DNA of 64,000 nt from Pseudonocardia petroleophila (GCF_014235185.1 NZ_CP060131.1:6207501-6271500), one strand, 5' to 3'. Shown: positions 34,970 to 43,378, numbered from the stretch's first letter. Translations and numbers: made by a program. Notes: generated by a model not told the origin, from the letters alone.

Positions 34970-36447
34970 GATGATGATTCCTCTCCTCGGAACCACCGCA
35001 TCGGCGCCGGCGCGGTGTTGTGCCAGATGTGCTTGTGCTCCTGGTACTCGGCCAGCCCGGTCGGTCCCAGCTCCCTCCCGTTGCCGGAGGACTTCATCCC
35101 GCCCCACTCCGCCGCGGGGACGTAGGGGTGGTAGTCGTTGATCCACACCGTGCCGTGGCGCAGCGCCCCGGCGACGCGGTGCGCGCGCGCCATGTCCTGG
35201 GTCCAGACCGCGCCCGCGAGGCCGTACTCGGTGTCGTTGCCGAGCGCGATCGCCTCCTCCTCGGTGCGGAACGTCTCGACGGTGAGGATCGGCCCGAACG
35301 TCTCCTCGCGGATCACGCGGGAGTCCCGGCTGACGTCGGCGAGCACGGTGGGCCGGTAGAAGAAGCCGTCCTGCAGCTCCGGTTCGTCGGGCCGCTTCCC
35401 GCCCGCGACGAGCCGCGCGCCGTCGGCGAGGGCGTCGGCGACGAACTTCTCGATCTTCTCGCGCTGCGCGGCGGAGACCAGCGGGCCGGACTCGGTGCCC
35501 TCGACCAGCCCGCCGCCGAGCCGGATCAGCTCCGCGCGCCGCCCGATCTCGGCCACCAGCTCGTCGTGCACCGACTCCTCGACGATCAGCCGCGCCCCCG
35601 CCGAGCACACCTGCCCGGCGTGCAGGAAGACCGCCGTCAGGGCCCAGTCGGCGGCGAGGTCGATCGGGGTGTCGGCGAAGACGATGTTGGGGTTCTTGCC
35701 GCCCAGCTCCACCGCGACCCGCTTCACGGTGGCGGCGCTCGCGCGGATGATCGCCTGCCCGGTCGTCAGGCCGCCGGTGAAGCTGACCATGTCGACGTCG
35801 CGGTGCTCGGTCAGCGGCGCGCCGACGTCGCGGCCGTCGCCCAGGACGATGTTGACGACGCCGGGCGGCACCCCGGCCTCCTCGCACAGCTGCACGAGGA
35901 TCACGCTGGTCAGGGGCGTGACCTCGCTGGGCTTGACCACGCACGTGTTGCCCGCGGCGAGGGCGGGCGCGAGCTTCCAGGACAGCTGCAGCAGCGGGTA
36001 GTTCCAGGGCGTGATGAGCACGCAGACGCCCACCGGCTCGTGCACGACGCGGGAGAGCACGTTCGCCTGCCCCACGTCGACGACGCGGCCGGGGTCCTTG
36101 TCGGCGAGGTCGGCGTAGTAGCGGAATACCGCCGTGACGTCGTCGACGTCGATGCGGGACTCGACGATCGTCTTGCCGGTGTCGAGGGTCTCGGTGCGGG
36201 CGATGGACTCCTTGTCCCGCACGAGCAGGTCGGCGATCCGGCGCAGCAGCGCGCCCCGCTCGGGGGCCGGGGTCGTCCGCCACGGTCCGGTGTCGAACGC
36301 GGCGCGCGCGGCGGCGACCGCGCGCGCCACGTCGTCGGGGCCCGCCAGGTCGACCGTCTCGACCACGCTCCCGTCGAACGGGTTGATCACGTCGTCGGTA
36401 CCGCCGGAGCCGGCGGACCACTTTCCGTCGATGAAGAGGCTGGGCAC
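34966..36447 (-). CDS. betB: Betaine aldehyde dehydrogenase
   Basis: A 493-residue NAD(P)-dependent aldehyde dehydrogenase. The catalytic Glu is in VELGGKNP (near residue 255) and the Cys in HAGQVCSAGARLIVE (near residue 290); NAD-fold motif ITPWNYPLLQ precedes them. First gene of the choline operon, starting at a GTG with GAGGA upstream and a GACGAT box 6 nt before it. Operon context with a choline dehydrogenase-like gene supports betaine aldehyde as substrate. Confidence 0.88.
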   Translation of the reverse strand: MPSLFIDGKWSAGSGGTDDVINPFDGSVVETVDLAGPDDVARAVAAARAAFDTGPWRTTPAPERGALLRRIADLLVRDKESIARTETLDTGKTIVESRIDVDDVTAVFRYYADLADKDPGRVVDVGQANVLSRVVHEPVGVCVLITPWNYPLLQLSWKLAPALAAGNTCVVKPSEVTPLTSVILVQLCEEAGVPPGVVNIVLGDGRDVGAPLTEHRDVDMVSFTGGLTTGQAIIRASAATVKRVAVELGGKNPNIVFADTPIDLAADWALTAVFLHAGQVCSAGARLIVEESVHDELVAEIGRRAELIRLGGGLVEGTESGPLVSAAQREKIEKFVADALADGARLVAGGKRPDEPELQDGFFYRPTVLADVSRDSRVIREETFGPILTVETFRTEEEAIALGNDTEYGLAGAVWTQDMARAHRVAGALRHGTVWINDYHPYVPAAEWGGMKSSGNGRELGPTGLAEYQEHKHIWHNTAPAPMRWFRGEESSS

Positions 36448-36453
36448 GCGTTG

Positions 36454-36481
36454 ATCGTCCTCACCCGCGACGCCACGTCAA
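36454..36481 (-). promoter_or_regulatory. Predicted promoter of the choline (betB) operon
   Basis: Minus-strand TTGACG (36481-36476), 16-bp spacer and GACGAT (36459-36454). The -10 lies 6 nt before the GTG, compatible with a leaderless start, although a GAGGA site is also present. Confidence 0.4.
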
Positions 36482-36503
36482 GCGCTCGGTTCGGATTGGT
36501 GCT

Positions 36504-36509
36504 TATAGT
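36504..36509 (+). promoter_or_regulatory. Predicted -10 box for a leaderless iclR mRNA
   Basis: TATAGT followed by 6 nt and the iclR ATG at 36516, which places the transcription start at or next to the A of ATG. No ribosome binding site is present. Confidence 0.55.
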
Positions 36510-36515
36510 TTCGCC

Positions 36516-37292
36516 ATGGGCAACACTGCTGCTCGGGATGGGGGCGTCCAGTCCGTCGATCGGGCCATCAGCGTGTTGGAGATCCTCGCGAGACGCGGTG
36601 AGGCGGGCGTCAGCGAGGTGGCCGCGGAGATCGACGTGCACAAGTCCACCGCGTTCCGCCTCCTCGGTGCGCTGGAGGGCCGCGGGCTCGTCGAGCAGGC
36701 CGAGGACCGGGGCAAGTACCGCCTCGGGTTCGGCCTGATCCCGCTCGCGGGTGCGGTCTCCGACCGCCTCGACGTCACCCGGCAGGGCCGCGCGGTCTGC
36801 TCCCGGCTGGCGTCGGAGATGGGCGAGACGATCAACCTCGCGGTGCTCCAGGAGCACTGGGCGGTCAACGTCGACCAGGCGCTCGGCCCGTCGACGGTGT
36901 CCACGCACAACTGGATCGGCCGCCTCACCCCGCTGCACTGCACGTCCAGCGGCAAGATCCTGCTCGCCCACCTGCCCGCCGAGCACCGGACCGCGCTGCT
37001 CACCGCGTCCGGCATGGAGCGGCTGACCCCCCGCACCGCCACCATCGACGCCCTGGAGAGCGAGCTCGCGAAGGTCCGTGCCTCCGGCTACGCCGTGGCG
37101 CTGGAGGAGTACGAGACCGGCCTCAACGCCGTCGCCGCCCCGGTGCACGACCGCAGCGGCAACGTCATCGCGGCCCTGAGCGTGAGCGGCCCGGCCTACC
37201 GCCTCGACGAGGACCGCCTGGCGACGCTGACGGCCCCCCTGGTCCGCGGAGCGGCCGAGATCAGCCGCCGCATGGGCTGGTACGCCGCGTGA
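36516..37292 (+). CDS. IclR family transcriptional regulator of choline/betaine genes
   Basis: A 258-residue regulator: N-terminal winged helix (VQSVDRAISVLEILARRGEAGVSEVAAEIDVHKSTAFRLL, residues 11-50) and C-terminal IclR effector domain (THNWIGRLTPLHCTSSGKILLAHL and the NAVAAPVHD segment). It is divergent from betB and faces the betaine-to-glycine operon, so choline, betaine aldehyde or betaine is the likely effector. Its TGA lies in the left arm of the 60-bp hairpin that begins at 37288. Confidence 0.88.
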   Translation: MGNTAARDGGVQSVDRAISVLEILARRGEAGVSEVAAEIDVHKSTAFRLLGALEGRGLVEQAEDRGKYRLGFGLIPLAGAVSDRLDVTRQGRAVCSRLASEMGETINLAVLQEHWAVNVDQALGPSTVSTHNWIGRLTPLHCTSSGKILLAHLPAEHRTALLTASGMERLTPRTATIDALESELAKVRASGYAVALEEYETGLNAVAAPVHDRSGNVIAALSVSGPAYRLDEDRLATLTAPLVRGAAEISRRMGWYAA

Positions 37293-37347
37293 GGTTCCGC
37301 TGAGCGCTGTTCGGCCCGCGCGCAGCAGCACTGGACGTCATCTCACG
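37288..37347. repeat. 60-bp hairpin element, copy 1
   Basis: A 60-bp inverted-repeat element bounded by CGTGAG and CTCACG. The left end contains the TGA of iclR (37290-37292); the right end contains the TGA of the DUF559 gene (37343-37345, minus strand). About 65 percent identical over its full length to the equally long element at 38267-38326; the last 10 bp and the TGTTCG block are identical. The stem is less perfect than in copy 2. It may act as a terminator for both genes. Confidence 0.65.
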
Positions 37348-38239
37348 CGGCCAGCGCCCGCTCGATCTTCGCGACGATCTCGTCGGGCTCGCCGTAGACC
37401 TCGTACTTCGTGAAGCGGTACAGGCGCCAGCCGTGGTCGACCAGGTCCGTGCCACGTCCGATGTCACGCAGCACGCGCTCCGGCCTGACGTGCTCGGCCC
37501 CCTCGTACTCGATGCCGATGCGCCGCTCCGGGTAGGCGAGGTCGAGCCAGACGGCCCGGCGGCGACGCTCGTCCTGCACCACCCACTGGACCTCGGGCCT
37601 CGGTAGTCCGCGCAGCACCAGCAGGAGCCGCAGGCGCGTCTCCATCGGCGAGCCCGCCCGCGGATCGGCGAGGTCCACCACCCGGGGGAGGCGTCGTCTC
37701 CCCCGGGCCCGCGGGTAGCGCTCCGCCAGCCGCAGCACCTCCCGGGGGGCGAACCCTCCCACCCGGCTCAGCGCGTCGACCGCGGCGACGGCGTCGACGA
37801 GGTCCGGACGGGTGCGGGCGAGGTCGTACGCCGTGCGCCGGGGTGTCGTCACCGGGACCCCGGCCACCCGCACGACCTCGTTGCGGAGCAGCCGGTCGCG
37901 GCGGACGACCAGTCCGGTACACGGGTGGACGCCGCCACCGGGCACCGTGATCTCGACCGGGGCGTCGGCGGGGCCGCAGGACGCATCGAGCAGTTCCGCG
38001 GCGGAGTACCCCGCCAGCACGCCGCGGCCGCGGGCGAACAGGTACGCGCCGGTCGACCGCAGGGCCAGGTCGGGTGGTCCGTCGCCGACGGGTGCGTAGA
38101 CGTCCGGGAAGAGCCGCACGAACCGCGGCCCCCGCAACCGACCCGGGGTGACGAGACCGGCCGAGACGGCAGCGGATCCCCGGAACACAGCGGGCCATCC
38201 CGGCACGGACACCCGGGGAGCATCGCGAACCACCCCCAC
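37343..38239 (-). CDS. AbiEi-like/DUF559 nuclease-like protein
   Basis: A 298-residue protein. The N-terminal two thirds resemble AbiEi-type proteins (RFVRLFPDVYAPVG, PVTTPRRTAYDLARTR). The C-terminal third is a DUF559/Vsr-like PD-(D/E)XK nuclease fold: Glu200 (SPMETRLR), Asp233 (VWLDLAYPERR) and Glu244-x-Glu246 (IGIEYEG), then the HGWRLYRFTKYEVY strand. No toxin or antitoxin partner is adjacent. It interrupts the choline-to-glycine island and is bracketed by two related hairpins, suggesting insertion. GTG start without a clear ribosome binding site. Biological role unknown. Confidence 0.78.
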   Translation of the reverse strand: MGVVRDAPRVSVPGWPAVFRGSAAVSAGLVTPGRLRGPRFVRLFPDVYAPVGDGPPDLALRSTGAYLFARGRGVLAGYSAAELLDASCGPADAPVEITVPGGGVHPCTGLVVRRDRLLRNEVVRVAGVPVTTPRRTAYDLARTRPDLVDAVAAVDALSRVGGFAPREVLRLAERYPRARGRRRLPRVVDLADPRAGSPMETRLRLLLVLRGLPRPEVQWVVQDERRRRAVWLDLAYPERRIGIEYEGAEHVRPERVLRDIGRGTDLVDHGWRLYRFTKYEVYGEPDEIVAKIERALAA

Positions 38240-38266
38240 GTCCCGTGGCGTTTCGCGACAACCCGC

Positions 38267-38326
38267 CGTGAGATGACGGTCAGCACTGTTCGATCACGGT
38301 CGGACGACGCTGACCGTCATCTCACG
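38267..38326. repeat. 60-bp hairpin element, copy 2
   Basis: Same length and ends (CGTGAG...CTCACG) as copy 1. Here the arms are a perfect 16-bp inverted repeat, GTGAGATGACGGTCAG (38268-38283) with its complement (38310-38325), around a 26-nt loop. The right arm contains the stop codon of the GbcA-like gene (38322-38324, minus strand), so it is placed as that operon's terminator; the left arm is 27 bp upstream of the DUF559 start. Confidence 0.8.
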
Positions 38327-39422
38327 CGAGGCGGTCGCTGACCCAGCGGTGGAACTCGCCGATGTGGTGCTCGCTGGGCACCAGCACTCCCCCGGCCCGG
38401 TACGCGCGGCTCGCCATCCCGGGCTGGGTGCGCTCGCACGCGGCGAAGTCCTGCTGGTTGACGCGGTGGAACAGCTCCACGCTCGCGTCGATCTCGGTGA
38501 CGCCCGGGGCGAAGAGCCAGTCGCACTCGACGACGGTGCGGTCGGCGGCGAGCGGCGTCATCCGGTGCACGATCACGTGGTCGGGCACCAGGTTGACGAA
38601 CACCTGCGGCTTGATCGTGATCGCGTAGTAGCGGCGGTCCTGGTCGTCGGCGATGCCGGGGAGGCGCTCCGCCCCGGCCCGGCCGTCGACGGTGAACCCC
38701 TGCGCGTCGGGCGCGAACGCCGCGCCGTGGCCGACGAAGTACTGCGCGGCGAAGCCGTCGGCGAACTCCGGGAGCACCTCGGTCAGCTCCGGGTGGATCG
38801 TGGCGCAGTGGTAGCACTCCATGAAGTTCTCGACGATGAGCTTCCAGTTCGACGCCACGTCGTAGCGGATGCGGCGGCCGAGCACGAGCGAGCCGACGTC
38901 GTAGCGGTCGATCGAGTCGACGTCGCCCAGCCGCGTCACCACCTCGCCGATCACGTCGTCGGCGAACGACGGGGGGTCGGCCGCGAGGCAGATCCACACG
39001 TAGCCGAGCCACTCCCGCAGGTGGACGACGTGCAGGCCGTACTCGGCGCGGTCGACGTCGGGCATCGTGGTGAGGTTCGGGGCGGCGATCAGCTCGCCGG
39101 ACAGCGAGTAGGTCCAGGCGTGGTACGGGCACTGCAGGTTGCGCCGCAGCTGCCCGGACTCCTCGGTGCACAGCGCCGCGCCGCGGTGGCGGCAGACGTT
39201 GAGGAACCCGCGGACCACCCCGTCGCGGCCGCGGACGAGCACCACCGACTCGCGGCCGACGGTGACGGTCCGGAACGCGCCGGGGCCGGTGAGGTCGGCA
39301 GCGAGCGCGACGCAGGTCCAGGTCTGCTCGAAGATCCGCTCCTGCTCCAGGGAGAACAGCGATGCGTCGGTGTAAGCAGAGCCGGGGAGCGTCGTGATCA
39401 GCGAGGGCTGGACGGCGGTCAC
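38322..39422 (-). CDS. gbcA: Rieske monooxygenase, glycine betaine demethylase-like
   Basis: A 366-residue Rieske non-haem iron oxygenase. The [2Fe-2S] ligands are Cys77, His79, Cys98 and His101 (CRHRG, CPYHAW); the iron site is NFMECYHCATIHPE with His205 and His210. Together with the sarcosine/dimethylglycine flavoproteins in the same operon it fits GbcA, which oxidatively demethylates glycine betaine to dimethylglycine. GTG start overlaps the upstream stop. No GbcB-type reductase is in the window; the Rieske ferredoxin heading this operon is the nearest candidate electron carrier. Confidence 0.85.
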   Translation of the reverse strand: MTAVQPSLITTLPGSAYTDASLFSLEQERIFEQTWTCVALAADLTGPGAFRTVTVGRESVVLVRGRDGVVRGFLNVCRHRGAALCTEESGQLRRNLQCPYHAWTYSLSGELIAAPNLTTMPDVDRAEYGLHVVHLREWLGYVWICLAADPPSFADDVIGEVVTRLGDVDSIDRYDVGSLVLGRRIRYDVASNWKLIVENFMECYHCATIHPELTEVLPEFADGFAAQYFVGHGAAFAPDAQGFTVDGRAGAERLPGIADDQDRRYYAITIKPQVFVNLVPDHVIVHRMTPLAADRTVVECDWLFAPGVTEIDASVELFHRVNQQDFAACERTQPGMASRAYRAGGVLVPSEHHIGEFHRWVSDRLA

Positions 39423-40543
39423 GTGAGGCGCTCCGAGTCGAAGAGTCCGATCGGGTGGGCGGTGGTGCCGGTCGTCGCGAGGTCGGCGCAGATCTCCCCG
39501 ATCACCGGCACGAACTTGAAGCCGTGCCCGGAGAACCCGCAGGCGACCGTGACGCGGTCGCGGCGGCGGATCACGAAGTGCTCGTCGGGCGTGGTCGTGT
39601 ACATGCACGGCACGGCCTTCACCAGCGGCCCGACCAGGCTCGGGAGCGTGTCGGCGACGCGGGCGCGCATCTCGTCGACCTCGGCGTCGGTGACGACGCG
39701 GTCGAGCGCGTCGGGGTCGGCGTCGGTGCCGCGGCGGAAGAACGCGACCTTCACCCCGCCGCGCGGCCCGTCGATCGCGGGGAAGCCGTAGATCTGCGCT
39801 CCCCCGGCCTGTTCGGAGACGTACACCGGGTTGTCGACGAACGGCTCCACCCCGCCCGGGGGCGCGAACCAGTACTGCACCTGGCGCTCGACGCGCAGCG
39901 GCAGGCCGAGGTCGCGCAGCAGCGAGGGCGCCCACGCACCCGGGCTGACGACGACGTGCCCGGCGGTGAACGTGCCGTCCGAGGTGCGGACGGTGACGCC
40001 GTCGCCGGTCTCGACGACGTCGCGGACCTGCAGCCCGAACCGCAGGTCGGCGCCGTCGCGGGCGGCGAGGTCGAGGTGCGCGGCGACCGTCGCCTCCGGG
40101 CGGACGAAGCCGGCGCGCTCCTCGTACACGGCCACCTCGCCCGCGGCGGGGGTGATCGTCGGGAACCGCTCGCGCACGGCCCGCGCGTCGAGGACCTCGT
40201 GCGGCAGGTCCCACTCCTGCGCGGCGCGCAGGCTCCCGGCGAACGTCGTGCTCCGTTCCGGGCCGAGGTAGAGGCCGCCGGTCAGCGTGAGGAGGTCGAC
40301 CGACGCGTCCTTCTCCGCCTCCTCCCACAGCTCGTAGGCGCGCAGCAGCAGCGGGACGTAGGCCGGATCCTCGAAGTAGGACTGGCGGATCACCCGCGAG
40401 CCGCCGTGGCTGGAGCCGCGGTCGTGCGCCGGGGTGAACTGCTCCAGCCCGAGCACCCGCACCCCCCGCGCGGCGAGGTGGCGGACGGTGGCCGAGCCCA
40501 TCCCACCGAGGCCGACCACGATGACGTCGTACGGGGAGCTCAT
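39419..40543 (-). CDS. Monomeric sarcosine oxidase-type flavoprotein
   Basis: A 374-residue FAD enzyme. It shows VVGLGGMGSATVRHLAARG (residues 9-27), RGSSHGGSR (42-50), Lys265 (GVKVAFF) and Cys313 (VPCMYTTTPDEHF). In characterised monomeric sarcosine oxidase the equivalent Lys activates oxygen and the Cys holds FAD covalently, at nearly the same numbering. The expected reaction is sarcosine to glycine plus formaldehyde; N-methyltryptophan oxidase is the closest alternative. ATGA overlap with the upstream gene. Confidence 0.87.
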   Translation of the reverse strand: MSSPYDVIVVGLGGMGSATVRHLAARGVRVLGLEQFTPAHDRGSSHGGSRVIRQSYFEDPAYVPLLLRAYELWEEAEKDASVDLLTLTGGLYLGPERSTTFAGSLRAAQEWDLPHEVLDARAVRERFPTITPAAGEVAVYEERAGFVRPEATVAAHLDLAARDGADLRFGLQVRDVVETGDGVTVRTSDGTFTAGHVVVSPGAWAPSLLRDLGLPLRVERQVQYWFAPPGGVEPFVDNPVYVSEQAGGAQIYGFPAIDGPRGGVKVAFFRRGTDADPDALDRVVTDAEVDEMRARVADTLPSLVGPLVKAVPCMYTTTPDEHFVIRRRDRVTVACGFSGHGFKFVPVIGEICADLATTGTTAHPIGLFDSERLT

Positions 40544-42912
40544 GACCGGATCCGCTTCATCTCGGGGTCGAACAGGGGCTCGGCGGCCACCACCGCCGCG
40601 AGGCGCTCGCCGAAGTACTCGATCTGCACCGGCGTGCCCGGCGACGCCGCCGCGGCGGGCAGCCAGGCGTAGGCGATGGAGGCGTCGATCGTGTAGCCGT
40701 AGGCCGCGCTGGTGACGTAGCCGGCGCACTCCCCGGCGTGGAAGACCGGCTCCCTGCCCATGACGACGTGCGCCGGGTCGTCGAGGAGCAGCGGGACGAG
40801 CCTGCGCTGCGGCACGACGTCGGCCCGCGGCTTCACCGCGAACGCCAGGCCGGCCTCGTACGGGTCGTGCTCGGTGGTCATGTCGGTGCCCGCGGAGCGG
40901 TAGCCCTTCTCCAGCCGCAGCGAGTTGAACGCGCTGCGCCCCGCCGCGATGACGCCGTGCTCCTGCCCGGCCGCCCACAGCAGGTCCCACAGCCGCAGCC
41001 CCAGCTCGGCGCCGCAGTACAGCTCCCAGCCCAGCTCGCCCACGTAGGACAGCCGCAGCGCGGTGACCGGCACCTCGCCGACGTGGATGCGCCGGGCGCG
41101 GAAGTAGCCGAAGCCGGTGTGCGAGACGTCGTCGGTGGTGAGGGAGGCCAGCACGTCGCGCGCCCTCGGACCCCACAGCCCGATGCAGCAGGTGCCGCCG
41201 GTGATGTCCCGGACCTGCACGTCGGGGCCCGCCGCGCGCGTGAGCACGTCGAGGTCGAGGTTCGAGTTGCAGCCGACCTGGAAGCGCTGCTCCCCCAGCC
41301 GGGCGACGGTGAGGTCGCTGCGGACGCCGCCGTTCCCGTCGAGCAGCAGCGTGTAGGTGACCGCACCCGGCTTCTTGCGCAGGTCGTTCGTCGTCAGGCC
41401 GTCGAGGAGGTCCAGCGCGCCGGGGCCGGAGACCTCCAGGCGCTTGAGCGGGGTCATGTCGTACATCGCGACGCGCTCGCGCGTCACCAGCGCCTCGGCG
41501 CCGGCGATCGGCGACCAGAACCGCGACGCCCACTCGCCGCGCCCGGGGACCCGCCCCACCTCGGGCAGGTCGGCGTTCGCGGCGAACCACAGCGGCCGCT
41601 CCCAGCCCGCGCCCTCGGTGAACACGGCGCCGAGCTCGACCTGGCGGGCGTGGAACGGGCTGACCCGCAGCGGCCGCGGCCGCACCGGGGGTTCGAGCGG
41701 GTGGATGACGTCGTAGACCTCGACGAAGCTCTGCATGCTGCGCGTCCGCACGTAGGAGGGGGCGAGCTGCGGCTCCTCGAAGCGGGCGAGGTCGGCCTCG
41801 TGCAGGTCGACGCCCGGTTCCCCCCCGACGATCCAGCGCGCGACGGCCCGCGCGACGCCGCACGAGTGCGTCACCCAGACGGCCTCGGCCACCCAGAAGC
41901 CCTGCACCGCGGGGTGCTCACCGATCAGCGGCATCCCGTCGGCGGTGAAGGAGAAGATGCCGTTGAAGCCGTGCTCGACCTCGGTGAGCGACGGCAGGAG
42001 CGCGCGGGCGTCGTCCCAGGAGGGGGCGAAGTCCTCGACGGTGAAGTGGAGCTTGCTGGGCATCGGGTGGGCGGGCGATGTCTCGGTCGGCAGGTCGCCC
42101 AGGTCGACGGGTATCGGGCGGTGGGCGTAGGAGCCGATGCCGATGCGGTCGGTGTGCTCGCGGAAGTAGAGGTCGCGGTCCTGGTGGCGCAGGATCACCG
42201 CGCTCGCCTCGGACGTCGCGCCGGCCAGCTCGGGCAGCGGCGTCGTGGTGGCGTACTGGTGCGCCATCGGCAGCAGCGGGATCGCCAGGTCGACGAGCGC
42301 ACCCGTCTGCGGACCCCAGAAGCCGGTGCAGGACACGACGCGGTCGGCCGGGACGTCGCCCTTGTCGGTGCGGACGCCGGTGACGCGGCCGTGCTCGGTG
42401 AGGATCTCCAGCACCCGGTGCCCGCCGAGGACGCGCGCACCCCGGTCGGCGGCGCGGGCGAGCTGTGCGGCGACGGCGCCGGGCGCGTTCGCCAGGCCGT
42501 CGGTGGGGGTGTGGAAGCCGCCGAGCACGTTCCCCGCGGGCAGCAGCGGGTGCAGCGCGGCGCACTCGTCGGCGTCGACCAGGCGGGAGTCGATCCCCCA
42601 GCTCTGCGCGAGGCCGTGGCGGCGGCGCAGGTCGAGCAGGCGCTCCGGGGTGGTGGCGATCTCCAGGCCGCCGACCGGGGTGAACGCGCCTAGCTCCGTC
42701 ATCTTCTCGACGGTGTAGCGCGCGAAGCCCGCCATCGTCCTCGACGGGTTGGTCTGGAACACCAGGCCGGGAGCGTGCGACGACGAGCCGCCGGGCAGCG
42801 GCAGCTCGCCGCGGTCGAGGACGGTGACGTCGGTCCAGCCCAGTGCGGTCAGCTCGTCGGCGACGGCGGCGCCCACGACACCGGCGCCGATGACGACGAC
42901 GCGCGGGCTCAC
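40540..42912 (-). CDS. GcvT-type dimethylglycine oxidase/dehydrogenase
   Basis: A 790-residue two-part enzyme. The N-terminal half is a DAO-type FAD domain (VVVIGAGVVGAAVADELTALG, residues 4-24; GGSSSHAPG at about 41-49, whose His is the usual covalent FAD ligand). The C-terminal half (about 420-790) is a GcvT-like tetrahydrofolate-binding domain (TNDLRKKPGAVTYTLLLDGNGGV, SYVGELGWELYCGAELG). This is the layout of dimethylglycine oxidase and of dimethylglycine/sarcosine dehydrogenases. Context assigns dimethylglycine to sarcosine. GTG start, 4-bp overlap with the ferredoxin gene. Confidence 0.88.
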   Translation of the reverse strand: MSPRVVVIGAGVVGAAVADELTALGWTDVTVLDRGELPLPGGSSSHAPGLVFQTNPSRTMAGFARYTVEKMTELGAFTPVGGLEIATTPERLLDLRRRHGLAQSWGIDSRLVDADECAALHPLLPAGNVLGGFHTPTDGLANAPGAVAAQLARAADRGARVLGGHRVLEILTEHGRVTGVRTDKGDVPADRVVSCTGFWGPQTGALVDLAIPLLPMAHQYATTTPLPELAGATSEASAVILRHQDRDLYFREHTDRIGIGSYAHRPIPVDLGDLPTETSPAHPMPSKLHFTVEDFAPSWDDARALLPSLTEVEHGFNGIFSFTADGMPLIGEHPAVQGFWVAEAVWVTHSCGVARAVARWIVGGEPGVDLHEADLARFEEPQLAPSYVRTRSMQSFVEVYDVIHPLEPPVRPRPLRVSPFHARQVELGAVFTEGAGWERPLWFAANADLPEVGRVPGRGEWASRFWSPIAGAEALVTRERVAMYDMTPLKRLEVSGPGALDLLDGLTTNDLRKKPGAVTYTLLLDGNGGVRSDLTVARLGEQRFQVGCNSNLDLDVLTRAAGPDVQVRDITGGTCCIGLWGPRARDVLASLTTDDVSHTGFGYFRARRIHVGEVPVTALRLSYVGELGWELYCGAELGLRLWDLLWAAGQEHGVIAAGRSAFNSLRLEKGYRSAGTDMTTEHDPYEAGLAFAVKPRADVVPQRRLVPLLLDDPAHVVMGREPVFHAGECAGYVTSAAYGYTIDASIAYAWLPAAAASPGTPVQIEYFGERLAAVVAAEPLFDPEMKRIRS

Positions 42913-43244
42913 GAGGCGACGTCGAGCTGGGCGGCGGCGTCGGCCGCGACGAGGACGTAGACCTCGTCGGCGTCGATCACGACCTGGTGGGTGCGCACGG
43001 GGCGGCGCGCGAGCAGGCCGTCGGGCTCACCGGTGCGCAGGTCGAAGATCGCCGCGTGCAGCGGGCACTCGACCTCGCAGCCCTCCAGCCAGCCGTCGGC
43101 CAGCGAGGCGTCCTGGTGGGTGCAGGTGTCGTCGATGGCGTAGAGCTCGCCGTCGGTCGTGTGGAACACCGAGACGGGCGGGGTGAGGGGCAGGCGGCGG
43201 GCCGTGCCGGGCTGGAGGTCGGCGAGGGCGCAGACGTAGATCAT
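42909..43244 (-). CDS. Rieske-type [2Fe-2S] ferredoxin
   Basis: A 111-residue small Rieske protein with Cys41-x-His43 (CTHQDASL) and Cys60-x2-His63 (CPLHAAIFD), as in BphF-type dioxygenase ferredoxins. It heads the betaine-to-glycine operon. I start it at the ATG at 43244 (GGAG upstream); an upstream extension to 43292 would run into the promoter. Probable electron donor to the Rieske monooxygenase two genes downstream; its own reductase is not nearby. Confidence 0.88.
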   Translation of the reverse strand: MIYVCALADLQPGTARRLPLTPPVSVFHTTDGELYAIDDTCTHQDASLADGWLEGCEVECPLHAAIFDLRTGEPDGLLARRPVRTHQVVIDADEVYVLVAADAAAQLDVAS

Positions 43245-43291
43245 GGGGGCTCCGGAAGCGCAGTACGGAACGGGGTGCACCTGGCGCAACA

Positions 43292-43321
43292 ACGGTCGCT
43301 GGGCACCCGGCCCGCTGTCAA
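43292..43321 (-). promoter_or_regulatory. Predicted promoter of the betaine-to-glycine operon
   Basis: Minus-strand perfect -35 TTGACA (43321-43316), 18-bp spacer, and GACCGT (43297-43292) as a weak -10. Transcription would begin near 43285, giving a 40-nt leader before the ferredoxin ATG. Confidence 0.45.
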
Positions 43322-43378
43322 GGGGCCCGGGCGACCGGAAACGCGCTCGTCACGCGCTCCGGCCGTAGGCTCACCCGA

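Noticed and set aside
37343..38239. Toxin-antitoxin operon (AbiEi type)
   Set aside because: No AbiEii-like nucleotidyltransferase or other partner adjoins the gene, and the C-terminal half is nuclease-like, so it was not called a toxin-antitoxin pair.
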